Assembly (NCBI GenBank): GCA_013215145.1
Contig: JABSRP010000029.1
Coordinates: 1 to 64,000, forward strand
Source: Pseudobacteriovorax sp.
GTDB lineage: Bacteria > Bdellovibrionota_B > Oligoflexia > Oligoflexales > Oligoflexaceae
Direction: 5' to 3'
Length of the DNA stretch: 64,000 bases
Part shown: one piece after another, positions 44,225 to 53,943 of the stretch
Position numbering within the stretch: the stretch's first letter is position 1
Layout: each line of letters opens with the position of its first letter
Notes under the pieces: model-generated
Databases searched by the model: none
What the model was told of the DNA's origin: nothing
The model's input: the letters and a program-made list of their open reading frames with translations, nothing else
Position numbers and translations under genes: made by a program

Positions 44225-44899
44225 CTAGCTACAGGAGAATTTTGTTTCAAACAATGGTGAGCCTGAGTTTGACCATAGGTAGTAGGCAGACGAGTAGCCA
44301 CCTAGGTAAATACCGTTTGAGTAGTAGTAGTTGTCCCTTGAGTAGTCTTCCGGTGAGAATAGTCTCGAGCCGTTTTCGCGATTCAACCACAATCTGTAAG
44401 CTTTGTTGTCCCCTAGATCAACATCGATAAAGTAGGCGAAATTATAAATGGATCTTGTGATTGACGGGTTCTCGTACAGATCGATGCTTGTTTGAAAGGA
44501 TATCTTAGCGTAATCCTGACTGAATGTTTCCGCGGCCACTAATGTTTCCGCGAGGGTTGTTGGTAGGGGGAAGGTTTCCGACCGACCAAGCTCATCGTTG
44601 TAAACTTTCTTAAAGCCACTGGTTTCGTAATTGATACGAGCACCGGCATTCAAGATCTTTCGTCCGCTATTCAGGCGAAATTGAGCTACCATTTTCTGTG
44701 AGGAGGTTCCTCTGTATCCACTGTTGACCTCGGAAAAGTCTATGGTAGCAAACTCGCAGTTAGTTGCCGAAAACTCGTCGACAATCCCGTAGCTGGTAGT
44801 GTCTAATTCAGGACCTATTGGGTAACCTGAGATGCCAAATCCAGCTTGGGCAAAAAGGCAAGATGACGCAAAGGTAAGTAATGTTGAGCGAAAAGACAT
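44225..44899 (-). CDS. exported protein of unknown function
   Basis: ATG with AAGGAG upstream and a signal peptide (cleavage near FAQAG). 200-residue mature domain, Tyr- and Ser-rich, beta-strand pattern, two Cys (one in the final SCS). No known motif. Single gene with a strong terminator. Probably secreted or periplasmic. Confidence 0.7.
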   Translation of the reverse strand: MSFRSTLLTFASSCLFAQAGFGISGYPIGPELDTTSYGIVDEFSATNCEFATIDFSEVNSGYRGTSSQKMVAQFRLNSGRKILNAGARINYETSGFKKVYNDELGRSETFPLPTTLAETLVAAETFSQDYAKISFQTSIDLYENPSITRSIYNFAYFIDVDLGDNKAYRLWLNRENGSRLFSPEDYSRDNYYYSNGIYLGGYSSAYYLWSNSGSPLFETKFSCS

Positions 44900-44983
44900 G
44901 ATGATTCTCCTTGTTGTAGCTGTCTTTCTATAGCCCAGTGATACCAGCTATGTTGTTTTATTACAACGCAATGCGTCATATGT

Positions 44984-45005
44984 AACCCCACGAAATCGTG
45001 GGGTT
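44984..45005. terminator. hairpin downstream of the MFS exporter gene, possible terminator
   Basis: A perfect 9-bp stem AACCCCACG/CGTGGGGTT with AAAT loop. The T tract is better on the plus strand (TTTTATAA) than on the minus strand, where the MFS gene ends 46 nt away. Confidence 0.5.
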
Positions 45006-45050
45006 TTATAAACTTTAAGTAGGGTTAACCGATTTCATATAGCAAGCGTA

Positions 45051-46262
45051 TTAAGGACGATGCGAGGATGGTAGTCGTAATGACATGAATAACGCAACCA
45101 ACATGATGATGGCAGAGATTTGAAACGGTCTGAACATATTCAAAGAAAATAAAGTGCCGGCTATTGATGGTCCGATAACACGTCCTAGGGATGCCATCGA
45201 CTGATTCCATCCCAGTGCGCTTCCCTGGTTATCCTTGTCAGCAAGTTTTGAAATGTAGGCTGTGCTAGACGGGTTAAATAAGCCCATCCCACCCGCAAGA
45301 ATGGCGCCGGCAAGCATAAGGAGCCCCCAGGATTTGGCGGCAATCAGGTAGGGGGTTGTCAGCATGGATATGGTAAGAAAAACAAGACTGATTTTAATGA
45401 CCGCGGCATCTCCTAGGCGCTTCGATATTCGTCCGATGAGCCCTCCTTGAACGATAGTTGCGGTAACACCAACGGCAACCAAAAACACTGAGGTTAGTTT
45501 GGCGGCTTCCTTCATAGACTCCGTCGTTGTCGTGCCGGCATTCACCCACGTGCGTTCGATAAATAGGCCAACGATTTGTTCCATCAAGGCAAAGGCAAGT
45601 ATTGTCAAAAGGGTAAGGCATAAAGTTGAGATCAAGAATGGCGTCTTTTTCGCCTCTCGAAAGGTATCAAGGCTGAGACGCTTGTGACCGTGGGTTGACG
45701 AATTGCGATTCGTATTGGTTTCGGGGAGTAAAAACCAGGCTAATAGAAAGTTTATGACCCCAAAAGCAGCGGCGACGAAGGCGGGATAGGTGGGCCCATA
45801 TTGACCAGCGATGCCACCAATAGCAGGTCCGAATATAAACCCTAACCCAAAGGCAGCTCCGATCAGACCCATACCCTTAGCCCTATTTGATTCATCGGTG
45901 ACATCAGCTATAATCGCTTGCGCCGCACCAATGTTGGCATTTCCAAAGCCCGTTAACAAGCGCGAGGCGAAGAGTACGAGTAGCGTTTCGGCGAAACCAA
46001 AAATGACATAGCCCACGACACTGCTAGCAACGCCGAGCAAGATGATTGGTCGGCGGCCTATCCGGTCTGATAGGCGACCCCAGAAGGGGGCAAATAGAAA
46101 TTGCATGAGCGAATAGCTACCACCAAGTAGCGTGACGACAGCTGGTCCTGCTCCCAGCAGCTCTGCATAGAAAGGTTGGATCGGGATAATGATCCCAAAC
46201 CCCATCAGATCGAGAAAGACTGTGACAAATGCGACTAGCAGTACTCGTTTTTTCTGAGCCAA
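45051..46262 (-). CDS. MFS drug-efflux-type transporter (TetA-like)
   Basis: TTG start at 46262 with AAGGGG 6 nt upstream; the frame extends to 46346 but without a ribosome site. Twelve hydrophobic helices. MFS motif GRLSDRIGRRPIIL after helix 2, and ITGFGNANIG-type helix 4/5 (RLLTGFGNANIGAAQAIIADVT), as in TetA-class multidrug exporters of DHA1. Substrate unknown. It lies between two minus-strand genes and is not clearly in an operon. Confidence 0.88.
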   Translation of the reverse strand: MAQKKRVLLVAFVTVFLDLMGFGIIIPIQPFYAELLGAGPAVVTLLGGSYSLMQFLFAPFWGRLSDRIGRRPIILLGVASSVVGYVIFGFAETLLVLFASRLLTGFGNANIGAAQAIIADVTDESNRAKGMGLIGAAFGLGFIFGPAIGGIAGQYGPTYPAFVAAAFGVINFLLAWFLLPETNTNRNSSTHGHKRLSLDTFREAKKTPFLISTLCLTLLTILAFALMEQIVGLFIERTWVNAGTTTTESMKEAAKLTSVFLVAVGVTATIVQGGLIGRISKRLGDAAVIKISLVFLTISMLTTPYLIAAKSWGLLMLAGAILAGGMGLFNPSSTAYISKLADKDNQGSALGWNQSMASLGRVIGPSIAGTLFSLNMFRPFQISAIIMLVALFMSLRLPSSHRP

Positions 46263-46467
46263 TATAATCCCCTTAGCGGTATAAGTCCCGAGTGCATGAC
46301 CGAAGTTCTGAGGGGGTTTATTATCAGCGCCATCTGTGGGTTGCAACCGGGATCATGTATTTTAGAAAATTGATAGACTAAGAACCGAATCAATCTCGTG
46401 ACCCCAGCCTTGCGTTGAGCCCCATATTTAAGGTAGGGCATGCAGCTTCATAAATGGGAATGGGAGA

Positions 46468-46487
46468 CCTTTTGTTACTACAAAAGG
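46468..46487 (-). terminator. hairpin around the arsC stop codon, possible terminator
   Basis: CCTTTTG/CAAAAGG, 7 bp perfect, with the TAG stop in the loop. The downstream T tract is poor. It resembles the hairpin at 12141-12170 (CCCCTTTTGTA with AAAGG and GTCTCC). Confidence 0.4.
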
Positions 46488-46822
46488 GGTAGAACGTTGG
46501 AAGGGGGGCGAGCCACAACCGCTTTTTTCTGCGCTACCACAATAGGCCTCTGGATTAGTGATGGATGCTCTGACATAGCTTGTATCAATTCGTCTTCTGT
46601 CGCAGTGGCTAAATCCAGCTCGTCGTAGAGGTTCTCATTAATCCGAACAATATCGCTGGCCATGCAGCCAAGGAGCGAAATAATGCGCTTAATTTCCGTT
46701 TGGGTTGGGGGGGTGTCAAGGTAATGAACGATCTCAGGCTGAATTCCCTTAGATCGAATAATGTCTAAGGTTTCTAGGCTCTTAGAGCATTTTGGATTGT
46801 GATAGATCGTGATATTATCCAT
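46478..46822 (-). CDS. arsC: ArsC-family arsenate reductase
   Basis: The ATG at 46822 is chosen (AAGGGG upstream, family N terminus); a longer frame exists to 46945. 114 residues. Active-site Cys12 in IYHNPKCSKS and the family Arg in QRPIVV are visible, as in glutaredoxin-linked ArsC (E. coli HNPACGTS). Reduces arsenate to arsenite. No arsB or arsR gene in the window, so the exporter would be elsewhere; such proteins sometimes have Spx-like roles. Confidence 0.9.
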   Translation of the reverse strand: MDNITIYHNPKCSKSLETLDIIRSKGIQPEIVHYLDTPPTQTEIKRIISLLGCMASDIVRINENLYDELDLATATEDELIQAMSEHPSLIQRPIVVAQKKAVVARPPSNVLPLL

Positions 46823-46967
46823 CTGAGACCCCTTCCGGAATTGATTGCGGTAAGTCCTGACTTTACTTAATTTTTGAGGGGTTTTCATTTGATTTTTTTG
46901 TAAATCTCTTGACAGGGATGATTGGTGATGGTAAAAATGGCGCACTTAAACCAATGGGAGTTTTCCA

Positions 46968-47180
46968 ATGTTAGCCAGGGCCTTACTTACATTTGTATTA
47001 TTGATACTATCTTTATCGATGGCGCAGATACCCATGGATTCTGGAATGGCCTCATTAATGGTCGGAGTCCAGCTCTTCACGGCCCTATCTCTTTGGATCC
47101 CAAGTGACGATACTTTAGGACCTCATACAAAGGTCCATGAAGGCAGCGAAGACTCCTCGCAGCTCAGTTTGGTTCCCTAA
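46968..47180 (+). CDS. small exported or membrane protein
   Basis: 70 residues. GGGAG 7 nt before the ATG. Hydrophobic N terminus (LLTFVLLILSLSMA) followed by a second hydrophobic stretch (GMASLMVGVQLFTALSLW) and a polar tail. Divergent from arsC. No recognised family; composition and ribosome site make it probably real. Confidence 0.5.
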   Translation: MLARALLTFVLLILSLSMAQIPMDSGMASLMVGVQLFTALSLWIPSDDTLGPHTKVHEGSEDSSQLSLVP

Positions 47181-48154
47181 TACTTTTTGCAGGGATATAA
47201 AATAAATGATGCGGTAAAATTCGGTCGCCGCGTTGTACAAAAATCACTGCACACGTAGTTTGTGTCGTTGACCAAGACTTCACCATGACCCCATCGACTA
47301 TGAAACCCCTGATAACTAGGATTGTACCCCAACACAGAACCAATCGGTGCTTTGGAAATTTGCCTGCTGTTTAGAGGGCATAAACCAAATTGTCTTCTTT
47401 TATTGGCTCGACTTACAGTTCGATTGAATATGCTGGCCGACATACCCATACGAATCCCTCCTCGTCTCATAACCGCATCGTTCACATATTTCCAACATTG
47501 ACCTCGCGATCGGCCAAGACTTTGGGATTTTGCTCTAGATGCAATGATAGCTGCGTAGTTGGGATCGTAATCGCTTGGATAAATGCGTCCCGAGGGTTGT
47601 CTTCCGTCCGTGTCACCGACTGTGCTATCGATTTGCGTAGGTTCTTCCAAACGATATTGAAATGGAAAACTCCCTGTTTCTGCCTGGGAATCGAGATCTA
47701 AGTCGGGTGATCCATTTTTCAAGGGAATGGTTTTGCCCTTGAAGATTAGGGTTGCTTGACTCATGTCACCTTCGGGTAGCGGAGAAACCACTTCGTTTTC
47801 GCCATCGCCGTCAATATCCTCAAATCGGATATCTGGTCGGCCGAAAACTAAAAATCCGCTGCTGGCTTCACAACCATCTACCTTGATGTCTGTTAAATGA
47901 AACAGTGAAGGGCTGCGACCCTCTATGGAACCAAAGGCGATTTTTTGTGCTGGCGCGAATTCGCAAAGAGTGTCCAACACCAGGGTCTGTCTAGCTAATA
48001 TCGTAGGTTCATTGAATGAAATATACGATATGGATTCGTCAAAGGTTTCGACTTCATGGACTTCCGAATTCTGATACTGACTACCACAGTTGCTGGTGAA
48101 TGATGATAGGAAGCACAGTACGATACTTGATCTAATCATAGGAAATTTCAGCAA
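47177..48154 (-). CDS. lipoprotein with C-terminal CHAP/NlpC-like hydrolase domain
   Basis: TTG start with GGAGG 5 nt upstream. Signal peptide and lipobox (FTSNC). Middle part contains a calcium-loop-like segment (DIDGDGENEV). The C-terminal 110 residues have Cys in RGQCWKYVNDAV and His in RWGHGEVLV, the arrangement of CHAP/NlpC-P60 amidases that cut peptidoglycan or peptides. The assignment to one of these is tentative. It ends 4 nt inside the small plus-strand gene (convergent overlap). Confidence 0.65.
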   Translation of the reverse strand: MLKFPMIRSSIVLCFLSSFTSNCGSQYQNSEVHEVETFDESISYISFNEPTILARQTLVLDTLCEFAPAQKIAFGSIEGRSPSLFHLTDIKVDGCEASSGFLVFGRPDIRFEDIDGDGENEVVSPLPEGDMSQATLIFKGKTIPLKNGSPDLDLDSQAETGSFPFQYRLEEPTQIDSTVGDTDGRQPSGRIYPSDYDPNYAAIIASRAKSQSLGRSRGQCWKYVNDAVMRRGGIRMGMSASIFNRTVSRANKRRQFGLCPLNSRQISKAPIGSVLGYNPSYQGFHSRWGHGEVLVNDTNYVCSDFCTTRRPNFTASFILYPCKKY

Positions 48155-48355
48155 GTCATCCTCCGTAAGTGGATTTGCGTTATAAAGAATTGCCTGACCC
48201 TATAACATCATTTCCTATATTTCACGTTTTTTTCAACGGCTGTAAATACGACCCTTCTGATATGTTGTCTAGAATCTTGATCAATGGGCTGAAATAATTG
48301 CTTAGCTATTAGATCTTTTTTTACCGAAGCGAGAAAGGACGAATTAGGAGTTTTC

Positions 48356-51091
48356 ATGATCCGAACTTGCTACCTATGTTTATTAGCCGCCATAAGCTTG
48401 CCTGGAGAGCTTTTGGGGCAAATTACGGATCCAAAACAATACATGTCTCCATATGAAAACGAATCTCAGGCTTTTACTGAACTCACAAACGAACAGTTAA
48501 AATGGCGACTAGACAAACCAAATACACCCTCAAGAATACGCTATTTACTACAAAGAACATTATTTTTTAGAAATGCAGAAACAGAAAATTTTTGTGAAGA
48601 TTTGGTAAAAGAAGACGATTTTGAAGGAACTCAGCAATGCCTTGAAATCAAACTTAAGCAAGACCAGTCCTACCTCAAAGACATGCAGATTTTCTATCGT
48701 AGGGCTTTGAAGTACAAAATGTATACCTCAGCAGCGAAAGCAGGTATTGCCATCATGGGTGATATTAGCTTTCGCGGCGACTTCCTCAACTTCGAAAAAA
48801 AATACAAAGAGGTGATGAAGGATATCCCGAAAGATGCTGTCTTATCTCATCTTGATATTAATTTGACTGTTGGTACTTCCTATGCTGTAAGTAACTCTCC
48901 GCCAATTATTGATCGAGGTTTGCAACTGCTTTTGAAAGTAGATCAAGCCTTTGATCAGAATAAGGATCAGCTTCAAGGTGAGTTTAACTATCATCGTCTG
49001 AAATATAATATCGGTGTTTTTTATATGAAGATCAACCAGCTTGTTCTTGCCGAAAAATACCTTTCACAGGGTTACGGGCATCCAAGGTTATATCCAGATG
49101 CTACGATTATTCATTCGTTGGTACTGTATCTACTTGATCCAAATACACCTGGGTTGGTTGAAAAACTAAACGCTGTGAAATTTGAAGAGTATGACTTTAG
49201 TATTCGCATCACCTTTTTAGAATGCTATCGAAACTATCTCTATTTCAAACTTGGTGAAGACTACGATATGTCCCATTGTTACAAGATGGGAACAGATGTA
49301 CAGGTGGATGCTCTGCTTCATTTGACTATGTTGATTGGTAATGATGATGAAGTTCCTGACGAAATTATGGCGAAAATTGATGAGCAATTTAGAAAGTTTT
49401 ATGAAGTAAAACTCGCAAAGATGATATCGGATTCAGTTAATAGAGTCATCGATTCAGTAGAACTCCAGAGGATAGAAAGAGAAAATCAGCGAAAAGAGCT
49501 GGCTTTGGCGAAAAGTCAACTTGTTGTTGAGGAACAAAATAGTTTCCAAAGACTGATGATGATCTCTGCCCTGCTTATCCTTGTGGTTATCTTCTTTCTT
49601 TGGTGGCTTCATAAAGAGAAGCTTGAATTGAAGTTGCTCAGAGAAAAACAAGATCATGAAGATAAGATTATAGAAATTGGAGAAATTTCAGCTGTCATCA
49701 ATAGTCTTAACCAAGCAATTGTCGTGATAAATGAAAAAGACGGAAGTTTAGAAACGGACTCTGTCCTCAAAAATGAAAATTATAGGAGAATACTGGGTAG
49801 TCAATCTCTAAAAACAGAACTCAATATTTTCAGCATTCTGTTTGAACGGACTAACCTTCAAAAGATGGAAATTGAGCGCATTAAAAATTTTTTTGAGGGA
49901 GTTTTTGGAGAAAATGATCTCAATTTCAAAATCAATAAAAGTGTCCTTCCCGTTCAATGTCGTATAGATCAGAAATTTCTCCAGCTCGACTACAACCCAG
50001 TCCTTGATGATCAGAACGTTTTGGTCAAAGTAGTGGTGTCTATTACTGATGTTACCGAAACTGTCGCTCTACAGGAGGAGTTGATCCAGCACAAACGAGA
50101 TACAAGCAAAATTCTGGAGATGATAGAATACGGGTTAAATTCATCTAAAAAAATACTCAATGAGTTTAAGATGACCTTACGAGATGCAGTTTCTGAAGAC
50201 ATATTCACAAGTGACTTACGCTTGCGTTCTATGAAGAACCTACTACACAATGCAAAGGGTAATTTTCGATTGGCTGGATTTGAACAGATGGCATTGAAGA
50301 TCCATGCGGTAGAGGATCATTTAACACAGGGGAACCAAGAGCGACTTGATTTATCACTTAATTTACTCTGTCAATCGTTAGATCAATATCTCGAATTGCT
50401 GGATCGCAAACTGAGTGCTGAAAAGGCAAAAGAAGGGCCTGCGCAATTTCTTGATCAATTGGAATCCATATTTTGTTCGTTTAAAGATGCTGAAACGCTG
50501 AAAGAGAAATTATTTGATGCGGTAAGGCAAGAGTATACAGCTCCATGGGGGGAGTTTGAACGATCGCTGCGAGATGTCTTATCAAAGATTTCTTTGGATG
50601 CTGCTGTCACAGTAGAACTAAATCTGAGGTTAGACGAGGGAGACTTGTTATTCTTAAGAAAAGATATTGGTGATATGTTGAAGACTGTTTTTGTTCATTT
50701 ATTCAATAACTCCATTGCCCATGGTTCCAATGATAACGATGTCTTATCTATCCATATTGATATTAGCAATGGGGAACGGATGCAGATTCATTATCGAGAC
50801 TCTGGTCCGGGATTGAATCTTAGTAAGCTTGCGAAGCGGCAGGTGACGGACATGTCTGAAAAACAAATTGCTGAGACTATTTTCGAGCAAGGTGTATCGA
50901 CCTCCGAAGATGTAACGTTGATTTCTGGACGCGGTGTTGGGATGTCGGCGGTGCGTGAGCTGATAAGGCGAGCACAGGGCGAGGTTCATATAGAATTATG
51001 TGGGAATGATATGTCATCCGAGTTTCGTGATTTTATGATACTGATAGAATTACCAAGCTCCTCTACCTTTACTGAGGTGAAATCGGCATGA
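48356..51091 (+). CDS. TPR sensor fused to CheA-like HPt and HATPase domains
   Basis: Signal peptide about 1-21, then a periplasmic TPR-like region about 60-350, coiled coil, one membrane helix (about 400-418, LMMISALLILVVIFFLWWL), coiled coil and PAS-like region (about 440-575). HPt about 590-690 with phospho-His in LLHNAKGNFRLAG, and HATPase_c about 760-905 (HLFNNSIAHGS, DSGPGLNLS, SGRGVGMSAVREL). No CheW-like domain. Its C-terminal half is paralogous to the 7TMR-DISM kinase at 13880, with a different input. The next gene overlaps by 4 nt. Confidence 0.88.
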   Translation: MIRTCYLCLLAAISLPGELLGQITDPKQYMSPYENESQAFTELTNEQLKWRLDKPNTPSRIRYLLQRTLFFRNAETENFCEDLVKEDDFEGTQQCLEIKLKQDQSYLKDMQIFYRRALKYKMYTSAAKAGIAIMGDISFRGDFLNFEKKYKEVMKDIPKDAVLSHLDINLTVGTSYAVSNSPPIIDRGLQLLLKVDQAFDQNKDQLQGEFNYHRLKYNIGVFYMKINQLVLAEKYLSQGYGHPRLYPDATIIHSLVLYLLDPNTPGLVEKLNAVKFEEYDFSIRITFLECYRNYLYFKLGEDYDMSHCYKMGTDVQVDALLHLTMLIGNDDEVPDEIMAKIDEQFRKFYEVKLAKMISDSVNRVIDSVELQRIERENQRKELALAKSQLVVEEQNSFQRLMMISALLILVVIFFLWWLHKEKLELKLLREKQDHEDKIIEIGEISAVINSLNQAIVVINEKDGSLETDSVLKNENYRRILGSQSLKTELNIFSILFERTNLQKMEIERIKNFFEGVFGENDLNFKINKSVLPVQCRIDQKFLQLDYNPVLDDQNVLVKVVVSITDVTETVALQEELIQHKRDTSKILEMIEYGLNSSKKILNEFKMTLRDAVSEDIFTSDLRLRSMKNLLHNAKGNFRLAGFEQMALKIHAVEDHLTQGNQERLDLSLNLLCQSLDQYLELLDRKLSAEKAKEGPAQFLDQLESIFCSFKDAETLKEKLFDAVRQEYTAPWGEFERSLRDVLSKISLDAAVTVELNLRLDEGDLLFLRKDIGDMLKTVFVHLFNNSIAHGSNDNDVLSIHIDISNGERMQIHYRDSGPGLNLSKLAKRQVTDMSEKQIAETIFEQGVSTSEDVTLISGRGVGMSAVRELIRRAQGEVHIELCGNDMSSEFRDFMILIELPSSSTFTEVKSA

Positions 51092-51954
51092 ATCAGTTTA
51101 AACATATCTTTTTCTTTACATGTTTTTTTGCAGGGGTATCCAGTTGCAAAGTACCAGAGGCTGAGACATCGCAAAGCAAATTTATTCCAAGCTTTGCCTG
51201 CGTAGGGAAAAGACAAATCACTAAGCGCATTTCGGTTGGTAAGATTAGGTCAGGAGACTATCAACTGTTGTTGACTTATGGAGAAGCTCGTAAGGCATCT
51301 GAGCAAAGGGACATTTTTCAGGATGCAAATCTAGGGGTTCAAGCTGCCATCAACGGTGGGTTTTTCTCCGAAAGCTCCTATGAATTAGCCACTTGGCATA
51401 GTGTCGGGCCGTTGTCTGGCATTCCAGGACATAAAAACGGTATTTTTCGTGGCGATACCTCCCGTCCGCGTAGCTGTTTATCTTGGTCTACGGCCGGAGA
51501 CTTTTACTTTGATAGAAATCAGGCCGATAGTAATCATCGCCTGACAAGCTCTAATTACCAGACCCTATGTGCGGGACCCATGGTCATTAAAGACGGCAAT
51601 AGCCAACAAGAGCAAGCGCTTTGCGACGAGCAGTTTTCATCGCGATGTCGAAACGATGGCGCTGCGATCCTATCAGAGTCGAAAAGCCTACCGCGTTCAG
51701 GCTTGTGTCTTACCGACCAAAGTGAACTGATGTTGTTTCATGTTTCCCATGGATTTCTACACTGTGGTTTGACGATTAAAGATATGACAGACTGGATGTT
51801 ACAAGAGGGATGTCGTGATGGAATGATGCTTGATGGAGGCGCCTCCGCTCAAATGATCCTGAAACAAGAAACTGAGGATTTACAAACCTATCACTCACCT
51901 TGGATGTTTCATCGAAAAGTTCCGATTTGGCTTTTTGTTAGTGATCGAGACTAG
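51088..51954 (+). CDS. phosphodiester glycosidase-family lipoprotein (NAGPA-like)
   Basis: Signal peptide and lipobox (VSSCKV). Family motifs: AAINGGFF early, a CAGPMVIKDG segment, and MMLDGGASAQMIL near the end, as in NAGPA/DUF2233 domains that remove GlcNAc from phosphodiester-linked glycans. Seven Cys, likely disulfides. Overlaps the kinase stop codon (ATGA), so coexpressed with it; the kinase may sense its substrate. Confidence 0.8.
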   Translation: MNQFKHIFFFTCFFAGVSSCKVPEAETSQSKFIPSFACVGKRQITKRISVGKIRSGDYQLLLTYGEARKASEQRDIFQDANLGVQAAINGGFFSESSYELATWHSVGPLSGIPGHKNGIFRGDTSRPRSCLSWSTAGDFYFDRNQADSNHRLTSSNYQTLCAGPMVIKDGNSQQEQALCDEQFSSRCRNDGAAILSESKSLPRSGLCLTDQSELMLFHVSHGFLHCGLTIKDMTDWMLQEGCRDGMMLDGGASAQMILKQETEDLQTYHSPWMFHRKVPIWLFVSDRD

Positions 51955-51956
51955 AG

Positions 51957-52817
51957 TCATCTATGGCCTAATGGAAAAAGCTGAATATTAAAACGAATCA
52001 AAGTATCCGCATGTCCTGTTTCCATATCTGTTTGCATCCGATGTAGTTGACTACGAAAGGCATCAAGCTGAGAACAATACTCATCTTTCTTGACACTAAT
52101 AATAGCTGTCTCGTAAATAGCTTCGTCTCTTTTGAGATGAAACTCGTCTACATGACTAATGGCATTGCGGATGGATTCTTTCATGAAGTCCTTATGAGTG
52201 AGACCGTCTTCACTGTCGAAAAAACCGATATGCTCTTTGAGCAAATAGTAATGCCCATCTTCTGCGATGTCGATGAATTCCTTAGACTTAAGAAGGTGAA
52301 GAGCAATATCTAGCTCAACACCCTTTTTCGCTCCATAATACTCTCTCAACTGGGTTTTGCTAGGGCGATTCCCGAACAGACCAAAGGCACAGAGAAGCTC
52401 AAATGAAAAGAGAAGTCCTCTAACCTTTTTAGGAATGACTCTTTTGGTAATGGATAGCGCCTTGCGTTGAGCTTCGATTTCCTCGGATATACTTTGTATT
52501 TCCCCTAAGCTCTTTAAAGAGTCTCTGGACAAAAGAAGACGAAAAAAATACTCCATACTTGGACTTAGATCAAATAAAGATAAGAATTTCAACCAATGCT
52601 TTTTACTAAGAAGTCTTCTACCGCTCATAACATCGGAAACATAGCCTTTAGATACGCCGCATTCTCGCGCGATGAATGCTAGAGAGAAGTGATGTTCTCC
52701 CTGTTTTTTTTGCTGATAGAGGCGTCTAAAAGCTTCCGTCGAGTTGTCACATGCGATAAGAACCTCTTGTATTGTGTTTTGGTATTCTGTTGCTACGAAA
52801 ACAGCATGTTGTGACAT
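51957..52817 (-). CDS. TIGR02147-family transcriptional regulator
   Basis: 286 residues. N-terminal HTH: FSLAFIARECGVSKGYVSDVMSGRRLLS, followed by the KKHWLKFLSLFDLSPSMEYFFRLLL segment and a C-terminal domain (FHLKRDEAIYETAIISVKK). This is the pattern of regulators common in Fibrobacteres and Bdellovibrionota. Divergent from the exported/C25 cluster, which it might control. Confidence 0.75.
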   Translation of the reverse strand: MSQHAVFVATEYQNTIQEVLIACDNSTEAFRRLYQQKKQGEHHFSLAFIARECGVSKGYVSDVMSGRRLLSKKHWLKFLSLFDLSPSMEYFFRLLLSRDSLKSLGEIQSISEEIEAQRKALSITKRVIPKKVRGLLFSFELLCAFGLFGNRPSKTQLREYYGAKKGVELDIALHLLKSKEFIDIAEDGHYYLLKEHIGFFDSEDGLTHKDFMKESIRNAISHVDEFHLKRDEAIYETAIISVKKDEYCSQLDAFRSQLHRMQTDMETGHADTLIRFNIQLFPLGHR

Positions 52818-53012
52818 ATCTTGTCTCCTTTAACGATCTAGTTAATTTGTATGGTTCTCAGTTTTATGATTCTGAGAACGGAAGCAGTGGGCTCTTCGGG
52901 AAAATTCTATAGGCTTTGATCCAAATTTTGTAAAGGTAAAATCATACGAGTCACTAGCGGACAGCGTATGATCAAAATGAAACATATGAGACTGAATAGA
53001 AGGAGACTGACA

Positions 53013-53708
53013 GTGTTTAAAATCGTATTTGGAATAATACTTTCTCTTTGCGTTGAGGCGGAAACGCAGCCAAACGATAGTATAGTAAACGGAATCGCGA
53101 TGACTCAATCAGATGATTCCGAAACCATTCAGGTGAAAATCACTGGCTCACAAGCTAAAGAGATTTATTCTTTCATGTCAGGAAAAACCGAAATTACCAA
53201 AGATGTAGAGTCTAACTGGTTGTTTGAAGGAGTCATCAAATCGGGTCTTGACCTCAGCTGTCTAAGGCTAGGAAAGTCGAAGGAAGATAGGCACTATTGT
53301 GTCTTTAATTTGGATCGTATGGGAGTTGTGAGGTCCCCTGTTTTGTTACCGCTACAAGGACCTGGACGAAGCCGCGATATGATTGAGTTAGACTACTTTG
53401 GAGCAAGCGCAAAAAGGCTTTATGAGTTTTTGACTCCTGATGGGGAAACGATAATCGAGAGTAGTGATTCCGTTATATCTGAAAAGAGTGGTTTTGGACT
53501 TGGTTGCCGGTTGGTGGTATACCTCAGTGATCAGTCCGAAACCTATCACTGTAAGCAGCTCTTAAATCCCTTCGGCCGTAGCTTAAATGGATTCAATGAT
53601 CCTATCGTAAGGAGTGGTAAGATCATATCTTTTGAAAATAAAGACTATCTTGATTTGCTACCGAACCCTGGGATTGACTCTAGGATTTTGGAGTGGATCG
53701 ATGAATAG
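53013..53708 (+). CDS. exported protein with internally duplicated domain
   Basis: GTG at 53013 with AAGGAG 7 nt upstream; the earlier ATGs lack a site. Signal peptide (MFKIVFGIILSLCVEAE). Two related halves: GSQAKEIYSFMSGKTE, LDLSCLRLGK, YCVFNLD; and GASAKRLYEFLTPDGE, FGLGCRLVVYL, YHCKQLLNP. Each half keeps two Cys, implying one disulfide each. Function unknown. Its stop overlaps the next ATG, so it belongs to the protease operon. Confidence 0.75.
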   Translation: MFKIVFGIILSLCVEAETQPNDSIVNGIAMTQSDDSETIQVKITGSQAKEIYSFMSGKTEITKDVESNWLFEGVIKSGLDLSCLRLGKSKEDRHYCVFNLDRMGVVRSPVLLPLQGPGRSRDMIELDYFGASAKRLYEFLTPDGETIIESSDSVISEKSGFGLGCRLVVYLSDQSETYHCKQLLNPFGRSLNGFNDPIVRSGKIISFENKDYLDLLPNPGIDSRILEWIDE

Positions 53709-53913
53709 TATTTCATGCAAGGCCAACTATGGTTTTATGTTTCACATCACCTTGTTACTGAAATTGATTGGGTTGAGCTTATCCTGTGGAAGCGTTTCTA
53801 CTGTTGTGTCCAGTCCTTATATGAGGACAGAACTGAGCATGGATGAATCGATGGAACCTAATGCGGGCATGGCAGGTAACGGACATGATGAGCTTACTAA
53901 TACTCTTCTTTAG
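53701..53913 (+). CDS. lipoprotein leader of the C25 protease, ending at an in-frame TAG
   Basis: The ATG at 53701 overlaps the stop of the preceding gene. 70 codons encode a signal peptide with lipobox (GLSLSCGS) and a polar segment (MDESMEPNAGMAGNGHDE). After the TAG the same frame continues without a stop for ten codons (starting QWGNDASEIF) into the 874-codon protease frame. The peptide therefore looks like the missing export signal of the protease rather than an independent gene. Confidence 0.65.
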   Translation: MNSISCKANYGFMFHITLLLKLIGLSLSCGSVSTVVSSPYMRTELSMDESMEPNAGMAGNGHDELTNTLL

Positions 53914-53943
53914 CAATGGGGTAATGATGCCTCGGAGATCTTT

